From: Chara braunii
Lineage: Eukaryota > Streptophyta > Charophyceae > Charales > Characeae
Assembly (NCBI GenBank): GCA_003427395.1
Contig: BFEA01000110.1
Span: forward strand, 2,300,290-2,321,024
Reading direction: 5' to 3'
Length of the DNA: 20,735 nt
Positions 10,605 through 19,829 of the stretch are shown one piece after another. The stretch's first letter is position 1, and every line of letters begins with the position of its first letter. The position numbers were made by a program, and so were the translations under genes. The notes beneath the pieces were generated by a model that did not search any database, was not told the origin of the DNA, and was given only the letters and a program-made list of their open reading frames with translations.

Positions 10605-10720
10605 TTGCGAACCCCGTTTATTCGCGTCTAACGAGCGTTTAAACGGGATTCAATACGAGTTCAACGCGCGTTGAATAATTCAATGCGGAACCCGTGTTGA
10701 ACCGAAAATCGGACGCGTAA
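10605..10720. repeat. Palindrome-dense right subterminal region of family C
   Basis: Contains the perfect 16-bp palindrome TTCAACGCGCGTTGAA (10660-10675), CGTTTAAACG (10636-10645) and CCCGTTTA/TAAACGGG arms spanning about 10613-10648. It uses the same words as the left end at 8704-8800. Confidence 0.7.
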
Positions 10721-10728
10721 CTTTTGAG
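10721..10728. repeat. Target-site duplication, right
   Basis: CTTTTGAG, identical to 8681-8688, immediately outside the right inverted terminus. Confidence 0.75.
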
Positions 10729-10831
10729 GTAGCATATAACTGAACCGATCATCTTTACCTCAAGATTCAGTCTGCCCCTTCTTACCACAAGTTTATTCTT
10801 AATTAATACTCTCTTCAATTGGTGATAAGCT

Positions 10832-11261
10832 ATAGTCAGGCCACCCAAACTTAGGGAACTGGAAGGATAGTAATAAAGTACAGTCAAGTTATAACCTTTT
10901 GGTTCCAGCATGTGCGTGGCATTGGACCAAGACCACCCAAACTTATGGAACATGCCCGGTCCTCAGCTTGATTCATTTTCTTAAAACCAGAGCATGAAGA
11001 GGCTGAGCCACCCAAACTTATGGAACATGCTCATACCTCCTCGTTCAGAACAAAAAGAAATTAAAAGAAAACCAAAGTAAACAAGGCGACCAAGCCACCC
11101 AAACTTATGGAATATGCTTGGTCCTTGAAAGTCAATCACAGTCAGCTCTCACAAGTCAGAGCAACCAGACCACCCAAACTTATGAAACATGTCTGGTTCT
11201 CCAGACAATTCAAAAATAAACATAGCACTGGGTCTCCCCAAACTTATAGAGACTTGCCCAG
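10832..11261. repeat. Hairpin array 2, right part
   Basis: Continuation of the array after the family C insertion. Loop consensus CACCCAAACTTATGGAACAT (20 nt). Clear stems: TGAGC/GCTCA (11004-11033), GACCAAGC/GCTTGGTC (11088-11123), AACCAGAC/GTCTGGTT (11163-11198), CTGGGT/GCCCAG (11228-11261). Decayed units lie near 10838-10860 and 10924-10962 (outer GGACC/GGTCC). The last three stems equal those of the last three units of array 1, in the same order, although the loops differ between arrays. Confidence 0.85.
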
Positions 11262-11544
11262 CCTTTAATTGACCCAGTCAAAAATCACGCAATACTGCCT
11301 TCCTCCCATCCTTCCATAGATGCAATCCTACAATCTGCTCTTAGTCAGACAACACAACGGAAACTGACATTGTGCATACCTTCGTTTATTTAAATCTGAT
11401 ACAAGTCCTGAAAGTCAAACTCAAAGTCAAAGTAATGAGGCACACAATATATGTGGTCAAAACATAACAAGGAATATAGATAATGAGTTATAACTGGGTT
11501 TATAGAAGGAGATGAAAGGTTACCTCTCAGTTCCTTGCTTGCAG
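11262..11544. other. Family B spacer, no gene
   Basis: Matches 3252-3519 in patches (TGACCCAGT, the TGCCTTCCTCCCA run). No open frame or further structure stands out. Confidence 0.5.
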
Positions 11545-11690
11545 AACTTCTCCTGAGTTCCGGCAGAGCTCCCGCAATCGGTGGGTTGACTCCCCACAGA
11601 GTCTTGCTGCGGTCCTACGGGTTGCAGTCCCGCCTACCGCCTTCCTCTTGTAACAGGACTAGACTGAGAGTGAGAAGGACAGAATGAAGG
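11545..11690. repeat. Compact conserved block with nested hairpins, copy 2
   Basis: Counterpart of 3520-3660. GTGGG/CCCAC and TGCGGTCC/GGGTTGCA hairpins are retained. The stretch CGGGTTGCAGTCCCG can fold with a 7-nt loop, like a tRNA T-arm, but no other tRNA features are present. Confidence 0.6.
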
Positions 11691-12097
11691 GTTTGGGACT
11701 CTCGAGATACAGAAGGGAGACTGACTCAACTCCTAGGAGAGGGCCTTGCAATCTTCACTCGCTTGAGGGCTCCGCAATGATGGCTAGAACGTGCACGCAA
11801 CTTGGTTAACTGAAGTCAACCGTCAATCGTTGACCCTCTGACGCTTCTCCAAATCGCACCAATATGAGCAACACACCTACTATCAAGTAAATCTACAGTC
11901 TCCACAACTGTTTGCTGCGCCCGCACAACAGACTGAGTAACACATTAGCAAGACCATATCTCTGCAGATCACGGTATCAAACCCACACACTACCGTGCCT
12001 CCATCAGTGGTATATACCGCTAGCCACCGTCAAACATAACGACAAAACACGGTGCCACAATGACGCCCAGTCAAGTCCTGAATGACAACGCGCGACA

Positions 12098-12229
12098 AGC
12101 TATAACAGTCTGTGGACGGTCAAAAGAGCTAGCAACAATAGTCTGTGCACAATCAAACGAAGTAGCAACAATAGTTTATGCACAGTTAAAAGAAGCAGCA
12201 ACAACTGTTTGTGCATGGCACACCAAAAT
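12098..12229 (+). repeat. 33-bp tandem repeat, four units
   Basis: Units start at 12098, 12131, 12164 and 12197 with a core like AGCAACAATAGT..TGTGCACA. Because 33 is a multiple of three, the frame 12086-12421 stays open through all units and reads SNNSLCT(I/V)KRS repeatedly, without an upstream ATG. The peptide repeat may be only a consequence of the DNA repeat. The frame then runs into a CAGCAGGTAAGT motif at 12366. Confidence 0.75.
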
Positions 12230-12364
12230 AACATAGTACAAAGGAGTATAGCAGCAGGGCTCTACTTCACGCCACTCTTAGCACTTCAAAACAAGCCAAG
12301 TCGGATATATCTTCCGCCAGAATGTGGAAATATGCACTGCCTTCCAACTGCTCGTACCCACCGG

Positions 12365-12379
12365 CCAGCAGGTAAGTCT
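12365..12379 (+). promoter_or_regulatory. 5' splice-site-like motif
   Basis: CCAGCAGGTAAGTCT contains a full consensus AG/GTAAGT. Near-identical motifs lie at 12797-12811 (CCAACAGGTAAGTCT) and 4021-4034 (CAGCAGGTAAGTCT). The match to the splice donor consensus is seen; use in splicing is not shown. Confidence 0.35.
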
Positions 12380-12796
12380 CCTCTGTCTCCCCATCTCTTT
12401 CTTAAAAAGAACGGACGATAGCCGAATAGGCGAAGTTCAGGATGCAAGCTCTCATCGGAAGCCAACGAGCCCAACGCTGCTCACATGGCAAAAGTGCACA
12501 AACATTCTACTCATGAAGCGCCAAAGTATCGAATCCGACTGTTAATGAGAGCATACCCACGTGGCCACCAACATACATATGCAGAGGTGCCCTATCTCTG
12601 AGGAGTAAACCTCGGCGAAATCGGCCACGGCCTCTTGCCTGAAAGTGTCAGTCCCCGCTATTGGCCTCACGCTACTTTTGTCGATAAGATGAGCAGAAAT
12701 GAATCTATTGCTAGAACATGGGAATATCCATCGTCTGTTCACAGCCAAGTACGCAGAGGGAAACAGAGAGACTGCTTGGAATCAGCATCGCATCTG

Positions 12797-12811
12797 CCAA
12801 CAGGTAAGTCT
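12797..12811 (+). promoter_or_regulatory. 5' splice-site-like motif
   Basis: CCAACAGGTAAGTCT, 432 bp after the one at 12365, preceded like it by a stretch with GAAC/GAAT, TGGGAATAT or TGGAAATAT (12320, 12713). It may mark a degenerate ~430-bp duplication. Confidence 0.35.
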
Positions 12812-14140
12812 CCAACTCCACGACTGCCCTTCCTCTACCTCTACCGTTGGTATGAACAAAATCGAATGGACCTTCCAAAAGAACTCAGGAAAAAGTACAC
12901 CGCGCCAATCGTGCGCGCAACGACGTAGGTGAAGGCTATTCCCATCAATAAGACAGGCAAACCCCACGCGGACCTTCTGCTAAAGTACAGAAAGATACTT
13001 TGACAGTTCAAAATCTCCTCCCATCTGCATGCACCTACTCATACATCGGGGCAGGTGCGACCACTGGAAAAAACCTTCTCGCTTCTCGCGCTTTTGTGTT
13101 CGATCTGTTAGGTACGAACTCCCACGCCCTCTGAATGTACTCTTTCTCTCTCTCTGAACTGACAAGCTGGAAACAAGCCACATGCCGATCTCTCTCTCTC
13201 TCTCTCTTTCTGAGATGAGCAGAGTCGAAGTGAGCCTTTTGCAAAAAACGGGAAAGGACACCCTACCATTCCGAATTAATTGGAATGAGAGAAATCGTTA
13301 TGAATCTGCAACTAGAACACGGCCAACTTAAAGTGCATTCCACACTTTCAAATTGTCGTTTTACTCCCAACGCAGTTGTTACTCGTTAAGCGCGACATAC
13401 GAGGCCGCCATTGGATCTGCGATAACAAAAAGGAAAAAAAACTCTTGTATGTCCTCTCCTACATTCAAATTCATTCGCAACCAAATGATTCATGCCTCCT
13501 TCCTCGCTCGTTCCTTTCCGTCGACTCCATCCCGACACCTTCGTGCACTCCTTCTCCCTTCTTACTCACTGTCTACCAACTTTCTACCTAAGCTATCGTT
13601 AAATTCGGGGTTGCCCACCCCGAAATCCCTTACCTACACTCTCTCTTCACCCGATTTTCCTCAACTTACGAGCAATAACTCCTTTTTCACACTCCCGCCA
13701 TTCTCCTCGTTTTCTTCCTTCACTTCCACGCAACTTCCAACATCTATACTGACTACACCATTTGCCTATAACCGAAACTAACCATGCTATCGCATTTGCG
13801 ATGATCAAGAACCCCCGAAACACCTCCTCCCTCGCTCATTTTCTTCATGAAACGGGCGAATTATCTGCTTTCCGCCCATCTGCCACCACCTCCGTTCTCA
13901 TCGCGCGTGCATCCGGCGCAATACCTCATCCTGGTTCATCTTTCTCTTGGTCTTTCCTCTTTGTTGCCTCTGGACTCCCTTGCTCTCTGGCGCTCCGCTT
14001 TCGAACTTCACCCCCGCCACTCCTCCTTTGCGCCAAACAGAGCGCTATCCCAGACACCACCCGAGCATTGCCGAATACAGACAGCAGGATGGGGGTCATA
14101 CAAGCTGAATTCCGCCAAGGAGTTCAATAAGTCTTTTGCC
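12812..14140. other. 3' part of family B copy 2, no recognised gene
   Basis: Short open frames (for example 13353-13781, 142 codons; 13762-14130, 122 codons) are rich in Ser, Pro, Leu and Phe because the + strand is pyrimidine-rich, and contain no domain I recognise. A short TC microsatellite sits at about 13190-13208. The CTTCGTGCA area near 13542 matches 5301 in copy 1. Confidence 0.5.
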
Positions 14141-14234
14141 AAGACAGCCAACGCTGGTCGGTCGGCATTGCAGCGCCCGATTTGTGTTCGACCACCTGAC
14201 TAGCTCAGAACTGGGGAGGCGTCGAGCCTCTGAA

Positions 14235-15394
14235 ACTCCTGCAGACTACGCCTAGGTGAGGCGTGTCCCAATGTAGACCTCGGTGGTAGCGGCAAATATT
14301 CCAACGAGGGTTTTGATGCCCGGACAACCCTTGCACTCCCCATTACTGCGGGCCTCCTGGCTGTGTCCTGGGCCACCTGTGCCCAGGTGCAGCTTCGTCT
14401 GTCGGGCCCCAAAGGGTATGCTCACTCCCACCCCTTCACCATGGACTGAGGGGGAACAAACGATGCCCCTGCAGAATACCCCAGCCACTCAAGTTTCTTC
14501 CGGCTCATGGGCTAATCACCCGCCGGTACGCATGTACGTTGAACTTTGCGGTCCGCCGTCCAAGACGGTGGGACCGAGGACCCTCGCCAACATCCCGATC
14601 ACTCAAAGAACACATAAGTCAACGAGACGGAGGCGTGTGCTCAAGGCCCTCGACTCCCGTGACGACCGCTGAGTCCGTCGTCACCGCAAATCAACGGAAC
14701 GCCGGAGTAAAGATAAACAACCAATATGAAGCCAAAAATAATAACCATATTAAAAAACTTTTAATCGTGAGAGAACACGCCAAACGGGAAAAATAAACGC
14801 TAGTGCCGTTCCAATGCCGCCGATTGCGGAGCCAAGGGGGATAGCCCTGCCGGGCCCTCAACCCCTCGATTCCTTCGCACGATTCTGATGCCCCGCGCTG
14901 TCACCACTAGATCTCGATCCCTGAATCTCCTTGATGACAGTCCGATGCTGTAACCAAATATGGTTAGGCCAAAGGTCGGGTCTAGTTATGACGAACACCT
15001 TAATAAACCCATATTGTGAGACGCGCAGTCCTACCGAAACACTTTCAGAACTACCTTGTTGTTGACGTCGTCTTCTGCTCGTACGCACATGTCACAGACA
15101 AGCGCATCAATCAATGCGTCAAAATCTCTTTAATCCTAGTTTAATCAAAAAATAAAAATTTGCCTGCCGATCACGGCGCTTCTTTAATCATCAACAAATA
15201 AAATCACTCGTGCCTCAAGCCTGCGAGCCCACACACTCTCTCCTCTAGCCAACCATCCTGTCAACGTAAATTACAGACGCAGTCGCGCCTCGCGCGGTAT
15301 ACCTAAACCTTAAATCGAACTTATTTTCTGTCGTTTGCACAAACCCAAAGCGGATACCCTTGTAAGGGTATTCACACTGACAGCAGCGAAGTCT
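14235..15394 (+). repeat. Tandem direct repeat A (pseudo-LTR-like)
   Basis: Aligns along its length with 15395-16530. The offset is 1147 bp, measured at a conserved palindrome (15354 to 16501). Shared landmarks: GTCTTTCGGGCCCCAA-like sequence (14397/15545), GGGGGATAG (14835/15980), TCGATCCCTGAATCT (14915/16060), ATCTCTTTAAT (15124/16266) and CGCGCCTCGCGCGGTATAC (15284/16433). The pair directly precedes a broken reverse-transcriptase gene. Tandem pseudo-LTRs at the 5' side are characteristic of Penelope-like elements. The left boundary is approximate. Confidence 0.7.
15354..15371. repeat. Conserved palindrome in repeat A
   Basis: ATACCCTTGTAAGGGTAT: perfect 8-bp arms around GT. It is embedded in 26 bases identical in both repeats (from GGATACCC to TTCACAC). 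Confidence 0.8.
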
Positions 15395-16530
15395 ATAGCT
15401 TGAGCCTCGATAAGGCGGGCCTAAGCGCAGGTTCCGGCTACAGTAGGAAATATTTAAATGAGGTTCCATGCAAACGGTCACACGCAGTCTGCACCTCACG
15501 CCACTGCGCCCTCTGGCCGACTGTGCCAAGGGCATCTTTCACCGTCTTTCGGGCCCCAACGGGCACGCTCACACTTGAACCTCCCGCGCCAGATTATGGT
15601 TGGCAGACGGTGCACTCGTGGAAGAGCTTCCGCCATTCAAACTTCCTTCGTCTCGTGGGCCGATTGCCCACGGGCTTGCATGCACGCTGACCTCCTCGGT
15701 CCGCTGTTTCAAGACCGGCGGGGTGATAGAACTTCATCAACATCCGAAACATGCGAGGGCGCAGATGGACCCTTCAAAAGAGGCGCGTAGTCAAGGTCCT
15801 CGACCGTCGTGACGGCCTCTAAATTTTTGTGCCGCACCTGACTTAAGGAACGCGGACACAAAATAATAATACGACAATAATATAATAAAATATTTAGAAC
15901 TTCTAATCGTCAGAACATGACGGGCGAGGAAAAAAGGAAAAAGATAACACCGCCTTGGCACCACTGATGACAAAGCCAGGGGGATAGTCCTGCCAGACTC
16001 TCAATCCTTTATTCCTCTAACACTACTCCGATATCCCAGCGTCGCCGCCGCTCGACCTCGATCCCTGAATCTTCTGATTAGAAGTCCGATATCGTAACCA
16101 ATAGTGTTAGGCCCAAGTCTGAGTCTAGTTTTGACGGACCCCTGAAATAAACCGATATTGCGCGATGCGCAGACCTACTAAACTTTTTCAGAACCACATT
16201 GTTGTCGACGTCGTCCTCAGTACACATGCACAAGTCACGGGCAAACGCAACAATCAAGAGACAAAATCTCTTTAATGCTAGTTTAATCAGAAACAAAAAT
16301 ATGGTCAGCGATCACGCCGACTCTCCAATCATCAACCAAAAATATAAAGATCACGCGTGCCTCAAATCTGCGCGCCCACCCACTCTCTTACTCTGGTCAA
16401 CCATTCAGTCAATTGTAAACTACAGACACAGCCGCGCCTCGCGCGGTATACTCAAACTTTAAACTAACCTATTTTCTGTCACCTGCAAAAATTAGGGCGG
16501 ATACCCTTGTAAGGGTATTCACACCGAGAA
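15395..16530 (+). repeat. Tandem direct repeat B (pseudo-LTR-like)
   Basis: Second copy of the ~1147-bp repeat, diverged by substitutions and small indels. It ends shortly after the conserved palindrome at 16501-16518, where the purine-rich coding-like region of the reverse-transcriptase remnant begins. Confidence 0.7.
16501..16518. repeat. Conserved palindrome in repeat B
   Basis: Identical to the palindrome at 15354-15371 and 1147 bp downstream of it, near the 3' edge of the repeat. Confidence 0.8.
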
Positions 16531-16610
16531 CGTGCTTCGAAGAAGGAGGTGCAATAATACTCTGAAGGATCAGAGAGAGGTATCCCGGTGATCCGGCGAC
16601 GAGACATCTG

Positions 16611-18660
16611 TTGCTCCAACTTCTGAAATGCCCATGGTCGAAGAAGAAGTTGACGAGGCTTATTATGAAACAATTAGCTTCGATCTTCGGTAATATCAAA
16701 GGCTTCTCGAGGAAAGGATCGAGGAAGACATTTAAAGGAATCGTGGTTGGAGTGGTGAAAAGTAAGTTTGGTGTTAGTCTGAAGAGGAGGATAGTAGTGG
16801 GAGTTAAAAGGATCGAGGAAGATACTGAAACGAACCGTGGATGGAGTGGTAAAAAGTAAGTTGGGTGTTAGTCTGAGGAAGAGGATAGTAGTGGGAGTAA
16901 AGTATGACGAGAGGGTCTCGCGGGAGGGGATCAGAAGATTGATGGTGGAGAAAATAAAGTTCCAATGCATTTCTTCTACCGAAGCGAAGATACGATGTCA
17001 GAAGCTCCGACTTGTTTGGAGAAAAAACCAAAAAGTCGGAGAGCTTCTCCAGAACCATAGGCGCTTCAGCCGCCAGATGGTAACGGTCTGTAGATGTGCA
17101 GGCCTCGATCTCCCAAGGCAGGGGGAACACGTATCGTTTCGCATAAGTAGCAGAAATGACGTGGATGAAAGATTGCTAAATGCAAAGAATGTGTTGCAGG
17201 GAGCGGATACGAAAAGGGAGGATCAGAAGCTGTGTAGAGAGTCGAACAACGAAATGGTTAAATCCGGGTTGGATGTCATATGGATGATCGAACAGGCAAG
17301 GAGCTGTATAAGGAGAGAAAGGAGAGAAAAAGAGGGAGTGATCGATGCGATTGAAGAGGTGAAAAGAAGATGGGATGGGCATGTGTTCAGACTTCTTAAC
17401 AAGAATCTAGCGGAGACAATGGTGATGTGCCCCGCGAAGTATGGTGAAGGTATGAAAGATACCTTCTGGGGTAACACGACTTTTGGAGCAGTTTGGAGAA
17501 AAGAAGAGGACGTGATGGCATGAGCAAAGAGGGAGTACAAGGAGAAGGGGCTGAACGCTGTCGAAAAGTGGGATAACAAGGGCACGTGGGGGAAAGCTTA
17601 TGTGACGGCAAAGCATACGGACCCCGAGAAATTCAGACCGATCTCCCCGTCGTTCTCAGAGCCGGCAAAAGTGGCAAACCAGAGAGTGGCTAAGGCTCTG
17701 AACTTTCTCCTCTTCTCGATGCCGAGGAATGACCATTTCAATCTCAAGTCAACAAGTCAACTGAAAGCAAGACTGGAAGGAGTAAGCAAGTGGGCAGGCA
17801 AGAAGAAACGAAGGGAGCTAAAAGGGGTAGCCTACGACATCAAAGAGATGGTCAACAAGCTGCCTCATGAGTCAGTAAAGCACGTAGTAGATTGGATTTT
17901 GAATTCGTTCGAGAAGAAGGGACGGAAATTTGTGATGGTGAAAGCAAAGGGAAAAGGTGCTTCGTTCGGATGTAAGAAGGACGAGCAGGGTTGGATTAAG
18001 GTAGAATTCAATATGATCAAAAAAATGGTCGAATTTGACTGGGCACTACATACCTATGGGCATCAGATAGGCTGATTAAGCAACAGGAAGGCATTCCAAT
18101 GGGCAAATCCAGTAGCCCACCGATAGCCTGCATTCTCTGCGCCTTCTTTGAGCAGAAATCCAGTAGCCCAGCGGGGTTAATTAGAGGGATTAGACTAGTG
18201 GACGACGTGTCACTGTTCATTTGGGTGGGATGGGGTAAGGAAAAAAGGCGAAAGGTTGAGGAAATTATGAGGAAATTTGAGCATTCCTACGATCCTAATC
18301 TTACGTTGAAGAGAAGCGACGAAGGGAAGAACGAGTGGAGCTTTTTGGGGTGCAAGGTGCGAATTGAGGAAAGGAAAGTGGATTGTTGGTACCGAGCAAA
18401 GAACTTTGCTGAAATTTGGGATAATACGAAGGGAAGACTGAAGTATATGAGCTTTTAGGATTTTGGCTCCTTTACGTGTGTAAAACAGAAAAGAACTTTG
18501 ATCAATGGAATGCTCCATAAGATCAAAGAATGTTCAACATCTCCAGGCAGGGCAGAAGAAAGTCTACTCTCACTGAATCGTGAATTGCGGAGATAATCAT
18601 ATCCAGAGGCAATGTTCAGTGGAATACTGTGAAAATTCGTGCGAAGGAAGGCTCCGGAAT
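16611..18660 (+). pseudogene. Broken reverse-transcriptase gene, Penelope-like
   Basis: A remnant of a retroelement polymerase, which would copy element RNA into DNA. Readable pieces are 16611-16859, 16837-17523, 17602-18075 and 18099-18458. In order: a basic N-terminus; CRCAGLDLP followed by a His and Arg, possibly a zinc-binding CxC region (about 17092-17150); KFRPIS (17629); YDIKEM with LPHESV (motif A, 17833), where the first catalytic Asp is present; QQEGIPMG (motif B, about 18081-18101); LVDD (motif C, 18195-18206, usual Tyr or Phe replaced by Leu); FLGCKV (18342-18359). Past the stop at 18458 the frame resumes with thumb-like sequence, KRTLINGMLHKI and SYPEAMFSGIL. Breaks: a frameshifting 94-bp duplication (16713-16900), an in-frame TGA at 17521, a frameshift near 18065-18075, TAG at 18456 and further stops near 18593 and 18627. 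The tandem repeats upstream support a Penelope-like identity. No GIY-YIG endonuclease is seen. Another RT class is possible. Confidence 0.75.
16713..16900 (+). repeat. 94-bp tandem duplication inside the RT remnant
   Basis: AAAGGATCGAGGAAG recurs at 16713 and 16807, each followed by GGAGTGGT(G/A)AAAAGTAAGTT and TAGTAGTGGGAGT. The peptides read GSRK..K..V.GVVKSK.GVSL in two different frames, so the duplication shifts the frame. Confidence 0.85.
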
Positions 18661-18882
18661 GGGGTACGATGGCGCGAAGAGTGACTAGCGGGTTAGATGG
18701 GAAGTAGGATTACAAGAGGGCTGAATAAAGCCTGCTAAAAGTAGACTCAGGGACTAAGTAGTGAGTAACGGGGATCGGGTGGGACGATAAGTTTCGGGTA
18801 ACTAGGATATTCCGAGGAAATCTGGGATGTTGGGACCAATGGTACAGTCGGAATAGAATAGAGCAAAAGGGAAATGGGTTGT
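18661..18882. other. Spacer between the RT remnant and family C copy 2
   Basis: Purine-rich, no open frame of note. It may contain the 3' untranslated part of the retroelement; I see no return of the tandem-repeat sequence here. Confidence 0.4.
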
Positions 18883-18923
18883 GACAGTGTCCTATGAACG
18901 CAAAACAGGCGAAATTCAACGCC

Positions 18924-18973
18924 GTTGAACCCGTTCAACGGGCCTGGGGGCCCCGTTAAATCGCGTTTAATGC
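18924..18973. repeat. Subterminal palindromes of family C copy 2
   Basis: GTTGAACCCGTTCAAC (18924-18939) overlaps CCCGTTCAACGGG (18930-18942), so two alternative palindromes share bases. CGCGTTTAATGCG follows at about 18962. Comparable to 8735-8780. Confidence 0.6.
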
Positions 18974-19412
18974 GAAAACGGGGGTGTTCCGTTGAATTTT
19001 GAAAAACAGAACCGGCACGTTGGGCCTCGGACACGTGGCCCTACGCGCCCAAACACTAAAAACAAGAAAAAAAAAAAAAAATTGACCCCTACTAGCAGGG
19101 TGGGGTGGCCAAACATGCCCCTCCCTCCCGAAATTCAAACTGCAAGAGAGAAAAAAAGTAAGGGTCACCCCATACCCCAAGACTGTGAGCACATGTGTGT
19201 GCATGTGGGTGCATTTCCTTTTTTTTTTTTTTTTTTTTTACAAATGCTGCAATCTAGTCGTCCAGTCTCATTTTCGAAGGGTCCCTACTGATTAGCAAGG
19301 ACTCTTCGTGGAGCACAGACTTGGAGACTGCCTTTGTGGACTGAGAATATATAGTCTGGATTCGAATTCAGGTCTGTGGCAGTCTGTGCAGCTTAGTTAT
19401 GGGTCACTAATT

Positions 19413-19516
19413 ATCTGTTTTCTCGTTTTTTTTTTGTTTCTCTTCTTTCTTTTGTTTTCCCGTTTTTCGTTTGTTTTTTCATTTTTCTTCTGTTGTTTCT
19501 CATTTTTCTTTTTTTA
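19413..19516. repeat. T/C-rich minisatellite in family C copy 2
   Basis: Degenerate copies of units like TTTTCTCGTTTTT and CTTTTGTTTTC; counterpart of 9127-9233. Additional poly-T runs lie at 19218-19239 and 19614-19646. Confidence 0.75.
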
Positions 19517-19829
19517 GGAATACGTGCAGTGGCCCTAAGGGCCTCTACTCACCACATGCACAAAAGACAAAACATATGGTGGTGTATTATTCCACGTTCT
19601 AGCAAAAGATCCATTTTTTTAATTTTTTTTTTTTTTTTTTTTTTTTGAAAGCCCAGGGTGTTCTAGAGGCTAAGGACCAGACCTGTGGTGATTGCTGGTA
19701 GCAACAGCGAATGGCTGTCCTGTTAGGATAGGCCACCTACCCTACCCATCCCCACATTACTACTCCCAACACACCCCCTGTCCCTACTATCCTACCTCAG
19801 TGTGACCATCACCCTAGATATGGTAGGGG

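Larger units (their letters stand above)
8689..10720. mobile_element. Family C 2032-bp non-autonomous DNA-transposon-like insertion
   Basis: Bounded by 8-bp direct duplications CTTTTGAG (8681-8688, 10721-10728) and lying inside the hairpin array of family B copy 2. The ends are imperfect inverted repeats: CTGTGTGTCCGAT at 8689-8701 against the reverse of ATCGGACGCGTAA at 10708-10720, with GTCCGAT exact. Both subterminal regions are dense in palindromes built from GTTGAA and CGTTTAACG words. No transposase frame exists; interior contents are a T/C-rich minisatellite, a 404-bp segment between 18-bp direct repeats, a GT microsatellite and a nested family M element with an assembly gap. Most of 8689-9870 recurs at 18883-19800. 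The 8-bp duplication suggests hAT; the termini are too diverged to be sure. Confidence 0.75.
5965..14140. repeat. Family B large repeat, copy 2 (interrupted)
   Basis: Diverged second copy of the 960-5760 repeat in the same orientation, beginning about 4.98 kb after the first. It differs by an extra 7320-8195 segment with a higher-order array and by the 8689-10720 insertion. Subtracting these leaves about 5.3 kb, near the copy 1 length. Right-end landmarks weaken after 13600, so the 3' boundary is approximate. Confidence 0.7.

Noticed and set aside
11618-11640. tRNA gene or tRNA-derived SINE with a B box
   Set aside because: CGGGTTGCAGTCCCG folds like a T-arm and matches 9 of 11 B-box positions, but no A box, anticodon arm or acceptor stem can be built around it.
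13353-14130. Overlapping 120-140 codon open frames
   Set aside because: Composition follows the pyrimidine-rich strand, there is no domain, and frames are not conserved in copy 1.
15964-15970. Second hammerhead core in tandem repeat B (and CTGATGA at 752-758)
   Set aside because: CTGATGA is present, but no following stem II plus GAAA exists, and repeat A lacks the motif at the matching place.
17176-17611. Minus-strand open frames opposite the RT remnant
   Set aside because: They are shadows of the purine-rich coding strand; the RT motifs are all on the + strand.
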